From contig JAUXPP010000085.1 of the NCBI GenBank assembly GCA_030683705.1, positions 16,089 through 80,088 of the forward strand: DNA of 64,000 nucleotides. The letters run 5' to 3'. Numbering within the stretch: the first letter of the stretch is position 1; each line of letters opens with the position of its first letter. Below the pieces are notes generated by a model that saw nothing but the letters and a program-made list of their open reading frames with translations, was not told the DNA's origin and did no database searches. The stretch comes from Polaromonas sp. (GTDB taxonomy: Bacteria; Pseudomonadota; Gammaproteobacteria; Burkholderiales; Burkholderiaceae_C). The position numbers and the translations under genes are program-made. This document shows positions 54,813-62,563 of the stretch, piece after piece.

Positions 54813-55562
54813 GTGACTCTGGCCACGATCGAAGCCGCCATCATCGACCTCGACGGCACCATGGTGGACACGCTGGGCGACTTTGTCGTCGCCCTGAACC
54901 TGATGCTGGCTGACCTGTCCTTGCCGCTGGTGGACCGTGCGGTGGTCGAGCCGCTGGTCGGCAAGGGCTCGGAGCATTTGATCCGGTCCGTTCTGGATCA
55001 TGTGTCAAAAAGGCCTCCAACCCTTGTTGGACAAGCGTCAACAGCTATGAATTTAATAGCTGATCGGGAAATGGCGGAGTTTTTTCCGGCGGCCTGGGCC
55101 AGTTACCAGCGGCATTACCTGGCCATCAACGGCCACCATGCACAGGTCTATCCGGGCGTGCTTGAAGGCCTGCGCCGGCTGCAGGACCGCGGCCTGGCGC
55201 TGGCCTGCCTGACCAACAAGCCGACGGCGTTTGCGCTGCCGCTGCTCAAGGCCAAGGGGCTGGACGGGTTTTTCAGCGAGGTGTTTGGCGGCGATGCCTT
55301 CGAACGCAAAAAACCCGACCCGCTGCCCTTGCGCAAGACCTGTGAGGCACTGGGTACAGCGCCGGCGCGCACCCTGATGATTGGTGACTCCAGCAACGAC
55401 GCGCTGGCGGCGCGGGCGGCCGGTTGCCCGGTGCTGCTGGTGACCTATGGCTACAACCATGGTGAGCCGGTACGCGCCGTGGACGCCGACGGCTTTGTCG
55501 ATACGCTGGCCGATATCGACCTGACCCGGATGAAAACGACAACGGGGCCTGCGCCCCGTTAG
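54813..55562 (+). CDS. gph: Phosphoglycolate phosphatase, with in-frame repeat insertion
   Basis: HAD-superfamily phosphatase of about 249 residues that removes 2-phosphoglycolate. Motifs: IIDLDGTMVDT (nucleophile Asp), CLTNKPTAF (motif II Thr), KKPDPLPLRKTCEA (motif III Lys) and GDSSNDALAA (motif IV). GTG 54813 has GGGGAG upstream; TTG 54807 is the other candidate. Residues encoded at 55007-55060 come from a family B repeat in the cap domain, adding 18 residues in frame. Catalytic residues are outside the insert. Confidence 0.9.
   Translation: MTLATIEAAIIDLDGTMVDTLGDFVVALNLMLADLSLPLVDRAVVEPLVGKGSEHLIRSVLDHVSKRPPTLVGQASTAMNLIADREMAEFFPAAWASYQRHYLAINGHHAQVYPGVLEGLRRLQDRGLALACLTNKPTAFALPLLKAKGLDGFFSEVFGGDAFERKKPDPLPLRKTCEALGTAPARTLMIGDSSNDALAARAAGCPVLLVTYGYNHGEPVRAVDADGFVDTLADIDLTRMKTTTGPAPR
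55007..55060 (+). repeat. Family B 54-bp repeat in frame in gph
   Basis: Unit with AAAAGGCCTCCAACCC, hairpin CTTG-TTGGA-CAAG and CAACAGCTATGAATTTAATAGC. 54 bp is 18 codons, so it adds residues (about SKRPPTLVGQASTAMNLIA) without shifting the frame. Confidence 0.85.
55541..55560. terminator. Hairpin at gph / chalcone-isomerase-like convergence
   Basis: 8-bp perfect stem AACGGGGC/GCCCCGTT with a 4-nt loop, overlapping the gph stop. The outer bases GACAAC/GTTGTC can extend it. It lies between convergent genes but has no long T tract, so it is a weaker bidirectional terminator candidate. Confidence 0.5.
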
Positions 55563-55585
55563 TGTTGTCTTTGCTGTGGCCGGGT

Positions 55586-56173
55586 TCAGGCGGCCTTGCC
55601 GAGCAAGGCGTCCTTGAGTTTCCAGTCGGCCGGCTGCGGGCCGAGCCAGATGCGCATCAGCGCATTGAAAAATTCCGGCTCCTTGAAGGGCTCGCCCTGG
55701 GGAACGCCCTTGACGGTGATGACGGTGCCGGTGCCGGGGATCCAGTCGATCATGAACACGTCACCGGCCATGAGTCTTTTCTGGTCCGAGAAAATCTGGC
55801 CCATCTTGATCAGGCCGGGGACCAGCTTGGACATTTCGGTCTTGGGCGCATTGTCCTGCACGCCGCGCGTGAACAGTTTGCCCAGCTCATTGGAGTCGAT
55901 CTCGCGCAGCATGGTGATGCTCAGGCGCTTCGCGCCGGGGGCGGCCAGCACCTCCTCGGGGGTGGACGCCTTCTTGCCGAGGTACAGCCCTGCGGAATAA
56001 ACCTTGAACACCGCCTTGTAGCGGATGCCGGCACCGTTGAGCACCAGCTTGTTGCCGCGCACATCGGTGCTGTCCTCGAGCTTGACGCCACCCACTTCGA
56101 CGGTAGCCGCAGCGGCCCCCACGGCCAGCAGGCCTGCCAGCAGGGCCAGGGTGCACTGTTTGATGATCTTCAT
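55586..56173 (-). CDS. Chalcone isomerase-like exported protein
   Basis: 195 residues with a signal peptide (ends about GAAAA-TV) followed by the chalcone-isomerase-like fold common in bacteria: GIRYKAVFKVYSAGLYLGKKA, KRLSITMLREIDSNELGKLFTRGV and FFNALMRIWLGPQPADWKLKDALLG. Bacterial members are thought to bind fatty acids or have no isomerase activity; role unknown. ATG 56173 has GGAGA. A palindrome lies just upstream. Confidence 0.85.
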   Translation of the reverse strand: MKIIKQCTLALLAGLLAVGAAAATVEVGGVKLEDSTDVRGNKLVLNGAGIRYKAVFKVYSAGLYLGKKASTPEEVLAAPGAKRLSITMLREIDSNELGKLFTRGVQDNAPKTEMSKLVPGLIKMGQIFSDQKRLMAGDVFMIDWIPGTGTVITVKGVPQGEPFKEPEFFNALMRIWLGPQPADWKLKDALLGKAA

Positions 56174-56192
56174 ATATATATCTCCTGAAATA

Positions 56193-56204
56193 GAACGAGC
56201 GTTC
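56193..56204. promoter_or_regulatory. TetR-operator-like palindrome
   Basis: GAACGAGCGTTC is a perfect GAACG-AG-CGTTC inverted repeat, embedded in a longer AACGA..TCGTT. It lies 20 nt upstream of the start of the chalcone-isomerase-like gene, before its GGAGA ribosome-binding site, as a repressor operator would. The regulator is not encoded nearby. Confidence 0.4.
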
Positions 56205-56292
56205 GTTTTGTAGCATTTTGTAAGCCAAATGCCGTAAGGGCAACAGGGTTTGCGAGCATGGGTCCGCGGCGGGGCTGTCCACGCAAGGGGTT

Positions 56293-56301
56293 TGATACAC
56301 T
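56293..56301 (+). promoter_or_regulatory. Probable trp promoter extended -10
   Basis: Extended -10 TTGATACACT (hexamer TACACT at 56296-56301). The -35 region is poor. A start site about 7 nt downstream would fall within 5 nt of the leader ATG at 56312, so the leader mRNA would be nearly leaderless. Confidence 0.4.
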
Positions 56302-56311
56302 GCGGGCTCCT

Positions 56312-56377
56312 ATGTTCATTCACCGCATCATTCAAACAGGTAGCAGCGACCGGGGAGCCTGGCCCTGGCGGGCCTGA
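56312..56377 (+). CDS. trpL: trp operon leader peptide
   Basis: 21-codon ORF, starting MFIHRIIQ and ending GAWPWRA-stop, with a Trp-Pro-Trp run near the end, as expected of a trp leader peptide that senses charged tRNA-Trp. No ribosome-binding site precedes the ATG. Downstream hairpins that could form alternative structures are GAGGCC/GGCCTC (56392-56407) and an 8-bp GCCCGTGC/GCACGGGC (56430-56450), then a GGCCCG/CGGGCC stem. No clear poly-T terminator follows any of them. Confidence 0.65.
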   Translation: MFIHRIIQTGSSDRGAWPWRA

Positions 56378-56391
56378 CTTCGTCGCCCCAT

Positions 56392-56450
56392 GAGGCCGCC
56401 TGGCCTCCGGCTTCCAGCGTGTTTGATGCGCCCGTGCCTGCTGCACGGGC
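56392..56450 (+). promoter_or_regulatory. Hairpins after trpL (attenuator candidate)
   Basis: Two stable hairpins lie between trpL and trpE: GAGGCC-GCCT-GGCCTC and GCCCGTGC-CTGCT-GCACGGGC. They could form in alternation with one covering the Trp codons (GGCCC-TGGC-GGGCC). Lack of a U-run means termination is uncertain; folding could instead affect translation of trpE. Confidence 0.4.
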
Positions 56451-56529
56451 ATCCCGGCCCGGCACACGGGCCCCGTGAATGAAGGTGACAGCGCCAGAGC
56501 GTGTTTGTCACCGCTAAAAGGACACCACC

Positions 56530-58113
56530 GTGATCACTGAACTCGAATTCAAAAGCCTTGCGCAGCAGGGCTACAACCGCATTCCGCTGATGGCGGAGGC
56601 GTTTGCCGACCTCGAAACCCCGCTGTCGCTGTACCTCAAGCTGGCCCACTCCAGGGACGGTGGCAAATTCAGCTTTCTGCTCGAATCCGTTGTCGGCGGC
56701 GAGCGGTTCGGCCGCTACAGCTTCATCGGCCTGCCGGCCCGCACCCTGGTGCGTGCCAGCGGCTTCGGCGCCGACGTGCTGACGGAGGTCGTGCGCGACG
56801 GCCAGGTCATCGAAACCTCCAAAGCCAATCCGCTGGACTTCATCAGCGACTACCAGAAGCGTTTCAAGGTGGCGCTGCGGCCCGGGCTGCCGCGCTTCTG
56901 CGGCGGGCTGGCCGGTTATTTTGGTTACGACACGGTGCGTTACATCGAGAAAAAACTCGAAGCCTCCTGTCCGCCCGATTCGCTCGGTTGTCCCGACATC
57001 CTGCTGCTGCAGTGTGAAGAGCTGGCGGTGATCGACAACCTCTCGGGCAAGCTCTACCTGATCGTTTACGCCGACCCGGCCCAGCCCGAGGCCTATGCCA
57101 ACGCCAAAAAGCGCGTGCGTGAACTGAAGGAGCAGCTCAAATATTCGGTCAGCGCGCCGGTGGTCAAGCCAACCCAGGGCTACCCGGCCGAACGCGACTT
57201 TGCGAAAGCCGACTACCTGGCCGCCGTCGAACGCGCCAAGCGATTGATCGAGGCCGGCGACTTCATGCAGGTGCAGGTGGGCCAGCGCATCAAGAAACGT
57301 TACACCGAGTCGCCGCTGTCGCTGTACCGCGCGCTGCGCTCGCTGAACCCCTCGCCTTATATGTATTACTACCACTTCGGCGACTTCCATGTGGTGGGGG
57401 CCTCGCCGGAAATCCTGGTGCGGCAGGAGAAAGTCGAAGCCGCCGCGACGGGCCGTCTTGAGCAAGGCACGGCCCCCGCGGGGGGCAGCGCAGTACACCC
57501 AGTGACAAGCGTGGGGGCGCATTTCGATCAAAAGATCACCATCCGGCCGCTGGCCGGCACGCGCCCGCGCGCTTCGTCGCCCGAGGTCGACAAGGCGGTC
57601 GAGCAGGAACTGATCAACGACCCGAAGGAACGTGCCGAACACGTGATGCTGATCGACCTGGCGCGCAACGACATCGGCCGCATCGCCAAAACCGGCACGG
57701 TCAAGGTGACCGAGGCGTTTTCGGTCGAGCGTTACAGCCACGTCATGCACATCGTCAGCAATGTCGAGGGCGTGTTGCTCGACGGCATGACCAGCATGGA
57801 CGTGCTCAAGGCGACCTTCCCGGCCGGCACGCTGACCGGCGCGCCCAAGGTGCATGCGATGGAACTGATCGACCAGCTCGAGCCGACCAAACGCGGCCTG
57901 TACGGCGGCGCTTGCGGCTACCTCAGCTACGCCGGCGACATGGACGTGGCGATAGCGATCCGCACCGGTGTCATCAAGGACCAGATGCTCTACGTGCAGG
58001 CGGCGGCCGGCGTGGTCGCCGACTCGGTGGCCGAGCTCGAATGGAAAGAGACCGAGGCCAAGGCGCGCGCGCTGCTGCGGGCTTCCGAGCTGGTCGAAGA
58101 AGGCCTGGAGTAA
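56530..58113 (+). CDS. trpE: Anthranilate synthase component I, with in-frame repeat insertion
   Basis: Converts chorismate and glutamine-derived ammonia to anthranilate, first step of tryptophan synthesis. 527 residues. N-terminal regulatory part with LLES (Trp feedback), then the chorismate-binding domain: [52 protein letters not shown] and AIAIRTG. Between VRQEKV and [10 protein letters not shown] a family A repeat is read in frame, adding roughly 25 residues in a loop where homologues are shorter. Start codon GTG lies at 56530. Confidence 0.93.
   Translation: MITELEFKSLAQQGYNRIPLMAEAFADLETPLSLYLKLAHSRDGGKFSFLLESVVGGERFGRYSFIGLPARTLVRASGFGADVLTEVVRDGQVIETSKANPLDFISDYQKRFKVALRPGLPRFCGGLAGYFGYDTVRYIEKKLEASCPPDSLGCPDILLLQCEELAVIDNLSGKLYLIVYADPAQPEAYANAKKRVRELKEQLKYSVSAPVVKPTQGYPAERDFAKADYLAAVERAKRLIEAGDFMQVQVGQRIKKRYTESPLSLYRALRSLNPSPYMYYYHFGDFHVVGASPEILVRQEKVEAAATGRLEQGTAPAGGSAVHPVTSVGAHFDQKITIRPLAGTRPRASSPEVDKAVEQELINDPKERAEHVMLIDLARNDIGRIAKTGTVKVTEAFSVERYSHVMHIVSNVEGVLLDGMTSMDVLKATFPAGTLTGAPKVHAMELIDQLEPTKRGLYGGACGYLSYAGDMDVAIAIRTGVIKDQMLYVQAAAGVVADSVAELEWKETEAKARALLRASELVEEGLE
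57449..57518 (+). repeat. Family A repeat in frame in trpE
   Basis: GGGCCGTCTTGAGCAAGGC, the palindrome GGCCCCCGCGGGGGGC, AGCGCAGTACACCCAGTGAC and AAGCGTGGGGGC, open in the trpE frame as [13 protein letters not shown]. Same orientation and phase as the copy in uvrA. Confidence 0.85.
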
Positions 58114-58139
58114 ACCACCATGTTCATGCAAACAGAGAT

Positions 58140-58223
58140 GTTTTGCCGCCGGGCCGCCCCAAGGCAAAATGCGGCCCCCTCGGGGGGCAGCGTATTACAC
58201 GAAGTGAAAAGCGTGGGGGCTCT
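58140..58223 (+). repeat. Family A repeat abutting trpG start
   Basis: GCCGCCGGGCCGCCCCAAGG, CCCCCTCGGGGGG, GTATTACACGAAGTG and AAGCGTGGGGGCTCT. The ATG of trpG follows directly, so the repeat provides the ribosome-binding region (GGGGG), as at rpoN. Confidence 0.85.
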
Positions 58224-58796
58224 ATGAAACTACTGATGATCGACAACTACGACTCCTTCACCTACAACATCGTCCAGTATTTCGGCGAGCTCGGTGCCGA
58301 GGTCGAGGTCTTCCGCAACGATGAAATCACCGTTGAAGGCATGGCCGCGCGCGCGCCGGACCGGCTGGTGATCTCGCCCGGCCCGTGTTCACCGGCCGAA
58401 GCCGGCATTTCGGTGGCGGCCATCCAGCACTTCGCCGGCAAGCTGCCGATCCTGGGCGTCTGCCTGGGCCACCAGGCGGTGGGCGCGGCCTTTGGCGGCA
58501 AGATCGTGCGCGCGCAGCAGCTCATGCACGGCAAGACCAGCGTGATCAGCACCACGCAGCAAGGCGTGTTTGCCGGTTAGCCGGCTCACTTCACCGTCAA
58601 CCGCTACCACTCGCTGGCCATTGAAAGGTCCTCCTGTCCGGATGAGCTGGCGGTGACGGCCTGGACCGACGACGGCGAGATCATGGGCGTGCGCCACAAG
58701 GAACTCGCGATCCAGGGTGTGCAGTTCCACCCCGAATCGATACTGACCGAACACGGCCATGCGATGCTGAAAAACTTCCTCGAGCAGCGCGCCTAG
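58224..58796 (+). pseudogene. trpG: Anthranilate synthase glutamine amidotransferase, interrupted by an amber stop
   Basis: Glutaminase subunit that supplies ammonia to TrpE. From ATG 58224 the frame reads [15 protein letters not shown]...[15 protein letters not shown] with the catalytic Cys (LGVCLGH), then TAG at 58578-58580 (codon 119), and continues in the same frame as [15 protein letters not shown]...GVQFHPESI with the catalytic His and Glu, ending at TAG 58796 (190 codons, normal TrpG length). A single-base change of a Leu codon (TTG to TAG) would explain it. As it stands the product lacks the His/Glu residues. A sequencing error, suppression or true inactivation are the options. Confidence 0.9.
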
Positions 58797-58810
58797 CCGA
58801 GGCTTTGTTT

Positions 58811-58864
58811 GCTATTAAAAGTGTAGCTGTTTGCGCATGTTCCATAAAGGCTGGTGCCACAAAT
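58811..58864 (-). repeat. Family B 54-bp repeat, reverse, before ltaE
   Basis: Reverse-oriented unit: GCTATTAAAAGTGTAGCTG, TTGCGCATG and AAAGGCTGGTGCC.AAAT. It covers the ltaE ribosome-binding site and the first bases of its ATG. Confidence 0.75.
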
Positions 58865-59927
58865 GACGAGAAAAGTGGATTTGAGAAGCGACACCGTGAC
58901 GCAGCCCACCGCGGGCATGTGTGCCGCGATGGCCGCTGCGCCGCTGGGTGACGACGTGTTCGGCGACGACCCGAGCGTGAACGCGCTGCAGGACAGGATC
59001 GCGGCCCTGCTGGGCTTCGAGGCGGCGCTGTTTGTGCCGACCGGCACCCAGAGCAACCTGTGCGCGATCCTGGCCCACTGCCAGCGCGGCGACGAATACA
59101 TCGTCGGCCAGATGCAGCACTGCTACCGCTGGGAAGGCGGCGGCGCGGCGGTGCTGGGCAGCGTGCAGCCGCAGCCGCTGAACCACCAGGCCGACGGCAC
59201 GCTGGCCCTGGCCGACATCGAAGCAGCGGTCAAGCCGGACGACCCGCATTTCGCCCGCAGCCGCCTGCTGGCGCTGGAAAACACGCTGGGCGGCAAGTTG
59301 CTGCCGATGGCTTACATCGAGCAGGCCACCGAACTGGCGCGCCGCCAGGGACTGGCCCGGCATCTGGACGGCGCGCGGCTGTTCAATGCAGCTGTGGCCC
59401 AGGCGGGTCTCCTTGGCACCGAGGCGCGGGCAGAAGCCCGGCGTATCGCCGGCTGCTTCGACTCGGTGTCGGTCTGCTTCAGCAAGGGCCTGGGCGCGCC
59501 CGTGGGCTCGGCGCTGTGCGGTTCGGCCGAATTCATCGCCCGCGCCCGGCGCATCCGCAAGATGGCGGGCGGCGCCATGCGGCAGGCCGGCGGGCTGGCG
59601 GCCGCGGCCTCGTATGCGCTGGACCACCATGTCGAGCGCCTGGCAGACGACCATGCGCTGGCCCGGCGCCTGGCCCATGGGCTGGCCGGGATCGAAGGCC
59701 TGCAGGTCGAGGCGCCGCATACCAACATCGTGTTTGTCGACCTGACGGGCGCGGCCAGGGAACAGTCTGCGGCCCTGCTCAAACACCTGGCAGGGCAGGG
59801 TATCCAGGCCACGGGCCTTTACCGCCTGCGTTTTGTCACCCACCTGGATGTGGACAGCGCCGGGGTGGACCAGGCCGTGGCGGCCATCCGGCAGTTTTTC
59901 AACGCAAAGCAGCTGAGCCATGCCTGA
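58863..59927 (+). CDS. ltaE: Low-specificity L-threonine aldolase
   Basis: PLP-dependent aldolase that cleaves threonine/allo-threonine to glycine and acetaldehyde. 354 residues: VDLRSDTVTQPTAGM, GDDVFGDDPSVNALQ, ALFVPTGTQSNL, ENTLGGKLLPM, LDGARLFNAAV and the Schiff-base Lys in SVSVCFSKGLGAPVGS. ATG 58863 is used; GTG 58854 is in frame. Its position between trpG and trpD is unrelated to tryptophan synthesis. Overlaps the LysE gene by 8 nt. Confidence 0.94.
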   Translation: MTRKVDLRSDTVTQPTAGMCAAMAAAPLGDDVFGDDPSVNALQDRIAALLGFEAALFVPTGTQSNLCAILAHCQRGDEYIVGQMQHCYRWEGGGAAVLGSVQPQPLNHQADGTLALADIEAAVKPDDPHFARSRLLALENTLGGKLLPMAYIEQATELARRQGLARHLDGARLFNAAVAQAGLLGTEARAEARRIAGCFDSVSVCFSKGLGAPVGSALCGSAEFIARARRIRKMAGGAMRQAGGLAAAASYALDHHVERLADDHALARRLAHGLAGIEGLQVEAPHTNIVFVDLTGAAREQSAALLKHLAGQGIQATGLYRLRFVTHLDVDSAGVDQAVAAIRQFFNAKQLSHA

Positions 59928-60648
59928 CTTCCAGCATGTATTGCTTTTCATCGCGGCCGGCTGGCTGCTCAACCTGACGCCAGGTCCGGATGTGCTCTAC
60001 ATCGTGACCCACTCGCTGCGATCCGGGGTGCGCGCCGGCATCGTGGCGGGCCTGGGTATCACGGCTGGGTGTTTTGTCCACATTTTCGCGGCTGCGGTTG
60101 GCATCGGCGCGCTGCTGGCGGCCTCGGCCACCGCATTCACCGTCCTCAAGTGGCTGGGCGCGGCCTACCTGCTGTGGACAGGTGTCAAGATCCTCTTGTC
60201 CCGGCGCCCGCCGGCGAGCGCCGACCTGAGGACAGTCGCTGCCAGTGAGCCGCAGCGCCCCTTGAAAGCGGTCTTCATCGGCGGTTTCTGGACCAATGTG
60301 CTCAATCCCAAGGTGGCGATCTTTTTTCTGGCCTTTGTGCCGCAGTTCATCGCGCCGGACGCCGCGCATCCGGCACTGGCGTTTGCGATGCTGGGCGTGC
60401 TGTTCAACCTCAACGCCATCCCGGTCAATGTGGGCTGGGCGCTCGCCGCCGCCTGGATGGCCAGGCGCCTGGAAGCGGCAGGTGCGCAGCGCCGGGCCGC
60501 CCCAAGCAAGCACAGCCCCCTCGGGGGGCAGCGCAGTACACGCAGTGACCAGCGTGGGGGCCTTTTTACCTGGCTGGACCGCGCCGCCGGCCTGATGTTC
60601 ATCGGGTTTGGCATCAAGCTGGCGCTGACCGACAATCCCACCGACTAA
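59920..60648 (+). CDS. LysE/RhtB-family amino-acid exporter
   Basis: 242-residue inner-membrane exporter with about six hydrophobic segments: [20 protein letters not shown] (family N-terminal motif), [32 protein letters not shown] and [19 protein letters not shown] family A repeat is read in frame between helices 5 and 6 ([19 protein letters not shown]) in a different phase from trpE and uvrA. The start overlaps ltaE, so it may export threonine or homoserine; the substrate is not proven. Confidence 0.9.
   Translation: MPDFQHVLLFIAAGWLLNLTPGPDVLYIVTHSLRSGVRAGIVAGLGITAGCFVHIFAAAVGIGALLAASATAFTVLKWLGAAYLLWTGVKILLSRRPPASADLRTVAASEPQRPLKAVFIGGFWTNVLNPKVAIFFLAFVPQFIAPDAAHPALAFAMLGVLFNLNAIPVNVGWALAAAWMARRLEAAGAQRRAAPSKHSPLGGQRSTRSDQRGGLFTWLDRAAGLMFIGFGIKLALTDNPTD
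60491..60562 (+). repeat. Family A repeat in frame in the LysE-family gene
   Basis: GCCGGGCCGCCCCAAGCAAG, AGCCCCCTCGGGGGGCAGCG, ACACGCAGTGACC and AGCGTGGGGGCC. Open in the gene's frame, falling in a loop near the C-terminus. Confidence 0.85.
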
Positions 60649-60674
60649 ATCAAGAGACAAGAGAAGAGCACGAC

Positions 60675-61718
60675 ATGCCCATGAGCAACAAAATCACGCC
60701 CCAGGAAGCGCTGCAGCGCACGATTGAACACCGCGAGATCTTTCACGACGAGATGCTGAAGATCATGCGCCTGATCATGAGCGGTGAACTCTCACCGGTC
60801 ATGATGGCGGCGCTGATCACCGGCCTGCGCGTCAAGAAGGAAACCATCGGCGAGATCACTGCCGCCGCCCAGGTGATGCGCGAGTTTTCCACCAAGGTCC
60901 ATGTGGCCGACAAGAGATACCTGGTCGACATCGTCGGCACCGGCGGTGACGGCTCGCACACCTTCAACATCTCGACCTGCTCGATGTTTGTCGCCGCGGC
61001 GGCCGGCGCCAAGGTCAGCAAACACGGTGGGCGCAGCGTCAGCAGCAAGTCCGGCAGCGCCGACGTGCTCGAGGCGCTGGGTATCAACATCAACTTGTCA
61101 CCGGATGCGATTGCCAAGTGCATTGAGCAGGTCGGCGTGGGCTTCATGTTTGCGCCGAATCACCACCCCGCCATGAAAAATGTCGCACCGGTCCGCAAGG
61201 AACTCGGCGTACGCACCATCTTCAACATCCTGGGCCCGCTGACCAACCCGGCCGATGCGCCCAACATCCTGATGGGGGTGTTCCATCCCGACCTGGTCGG
61301 CATCCAGGTGCGCGCCTTGCAGCGCCTGGGCGCCGAACATGCGCTGGTGGTCTACGGCAAGGACGGCATGGACGAGGTGTCTCTGGGCGCGGCCACCGTG
61401 GTCGGTGAGCTCAAAAACGGCGAAATCACCGAATACGAGATCCATCCCGAGGACTTCGGCCTGGCCATGGCCAGCAACCGCACGCTGCGGGTGGAAACGC
61501 CGGAGCAGTCCATGGCCATGCTCAAGGGGGTGCTGAACAAGGAGCCGGGCGCGGCCCGTGACATCGTGATCCTGAACGCCGGCGCCGCGCTGTACGCCGC
61601 CAACGTCGCCGACAGCATGAAAGCCGGCATCACGCTGGCCCGCGAGGCCATCGATTCCGGCGCTGCCCGGGGCAAGCTGGAGCAGCTTGTTTCCACCTCC
61701 CAAGCCCTGGCGAGCTGA
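60675..61718 (+). CDS. trpD: Anthranilate phosphoribosyltransferase
   Basis: Transfers phosphoribose from PRPP to anthranilate, second step of the pathway. 347 residues: [38 protein letters not shown] (PRPP-binding), [29 protein letters not shown] and [10 protein letters not shown]. Start ATG 60675, with ATG 60681 as an alternative. It is 2 nt upstream of trpC and is probably cotranscribed with it. Confidence 0.95.
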   Translation: MPMSNKITPQEALQRTIEHREIFHDEMLKIMRLIMSGELSPVMMAALITGLRVKKETIGEITAAAQVMREFSTKVHVADKRYLVDIVGTGGDGSHTFNISTCSMFVAAAAGAKVSKHGGRSVSSKSGSADVLEALGININLSPDAIAKCIEQVGVGFMFAPNHHPAMKNVAPVRKELGVRTIFNILGPLTNPADAPNILMGVFHPDLVGIQVRALQRLGAEHALVVYGKDGMDEVSLGAATVVGELKNGEITEYEIHPEDFGLAMASNRTLRVETPEQSMAMLKGVLNKEPGAARDIVILNAGAALYAANVADSMKAGITLAREAIDSGAARGKLEQLVSTSQALAS

Positions 61719-61720
61719 AC

Positions 61721-62521
61721 ATGGCAGACATCCTCAACAAGATTGTTGCCGTCAAGCGCCAGGAAGTGGCTGCAGCGATTCGCCGCAAGCCGCTGGCAGC
61801 CGTGCGTTTCGACGCCGAATCGCGGGTGCTGACGCGTGATTTTGCCGGCGCCCTGCGCGCGAAGATCGCCGCCGGCCAACCCGCTGTGATCGCCGAGGTG
61901 AAGAAGGCCAGCCCCTCCAAGGGCGTGTTGCGGGCCGATTTTATTCCCGCGGATATCGCCCAAAGTTACGCTGAATATGGCGCAGCCTGCTTGTCAGTGC
62001 TCACTGACAAGGATTTTTTCCAGGGCAGCGTCGACTACCTGAAGCAGGCGCGCGCCTCCTGCGACTTGCCGGTGTTGCGCAAGGACTTCATCGTCGATCC
62101 CTACCAGGTCTACGAGTCGCGTGTCATGGGCGCGGACTGCATTCTGCTGATCGCCGCCTGCCTGGACGACGCCCAGATGAAATCACTGGAGGCGCTCGCG
62201 ATGTCGCTGGACATGGCGGTGCTGGTCGAGGTGCACGACCGCGCCGAGCTGGAACGTGCGCTCAAGCTCAAGACGCCGCTGCTGGGTATCAACAATCGCA
62301 ACCTGCAGACCTTCGAGGTGTCGCTGGACACCACCCTGACCCTGCTCAAGGATGTGCCGGCCGACCGCCTGCTGGTGACCGAGTCCGGCATCACGACCCC
62401 GGCCGACGTGGCGCGCCTGCGCGAAGCCGGGGTGAATGCCTTCCTGGTCGGCGAGGCTTTCATGCGCGCCGAGGATCCCGGCGTGGCGCTCGCCGCCCTG
62501 TTCCCGGATGCTATAAATTAG
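61721..62521 (+). CDS. trpC: Indole-3-glycerol phosphate synthase
   Basis: Closes the indole ring to give indole-3-glycerol phosphate. 266 residues, TIM barrel: [15 protein letters not shown] (catalytic Lys), [44 protein letters not shown] and [12 protein letters not shown]. The last residues (DAIN) and the stop codon are encoded by a reverse family B repeat. Confidence 0.94.
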   Translation: MADILNKIVAVKRQEVAAAIRRKPLAAVRFDAESRVLTRDFAGALRAKIAAGQPAVIAEVKKASPSKGVLRADFIPADIAQSYAEYGAACLSVLTDKDFFQGSVDYLKQARASCDLPVLRKDFIVDPYQVYESRVMGADCILLIAACLDDAQMKSLEALAMSLDMAVLVEVHDRAELERALKLKTPLLGINNRNLQTFEVSLDTTLTLLKDVPADRLLVTESGITTPADVARLREAGVNAFLVGEAFMRAEDPGVALAALFPDAIN

Positions 62522-62563
62522 ATAGCTGCTTACGCTGATGTCACAAGGGCTACAGGCCGATTT
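62510..62563 (-). repeat. Family B 54-bp repeat spanning trpC stop and ung start
   Basis: Reverse unit: GCTATAAATTAGATAGCTGC, TTACGCTGATGTC and ACAAGGGCTACAGGCCGATTT. It contains the TAG stop of trpC (62519-62521) and the ATG of ung (62538). Confidence 0.85.

Larger units (their letters stand above)
56174..56529. other. Intergenic region with operator-like palindrome and trp leader
   Basis: 356 nt between the divergent chalcone-isomerase-like gene and trpE. It holds a GAACG/CGTTC palindrome, a promoter-like sequence, a 21-codon leader ORF with two Trp codons and several hairpins, described separately. Confidence 0.8.

Noticed and set aside
56332..58167. 611-codon minus-strand frame opposite trpE
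   Set aside because: Shadow of trpE, whose motifs are all present on the plus strand.
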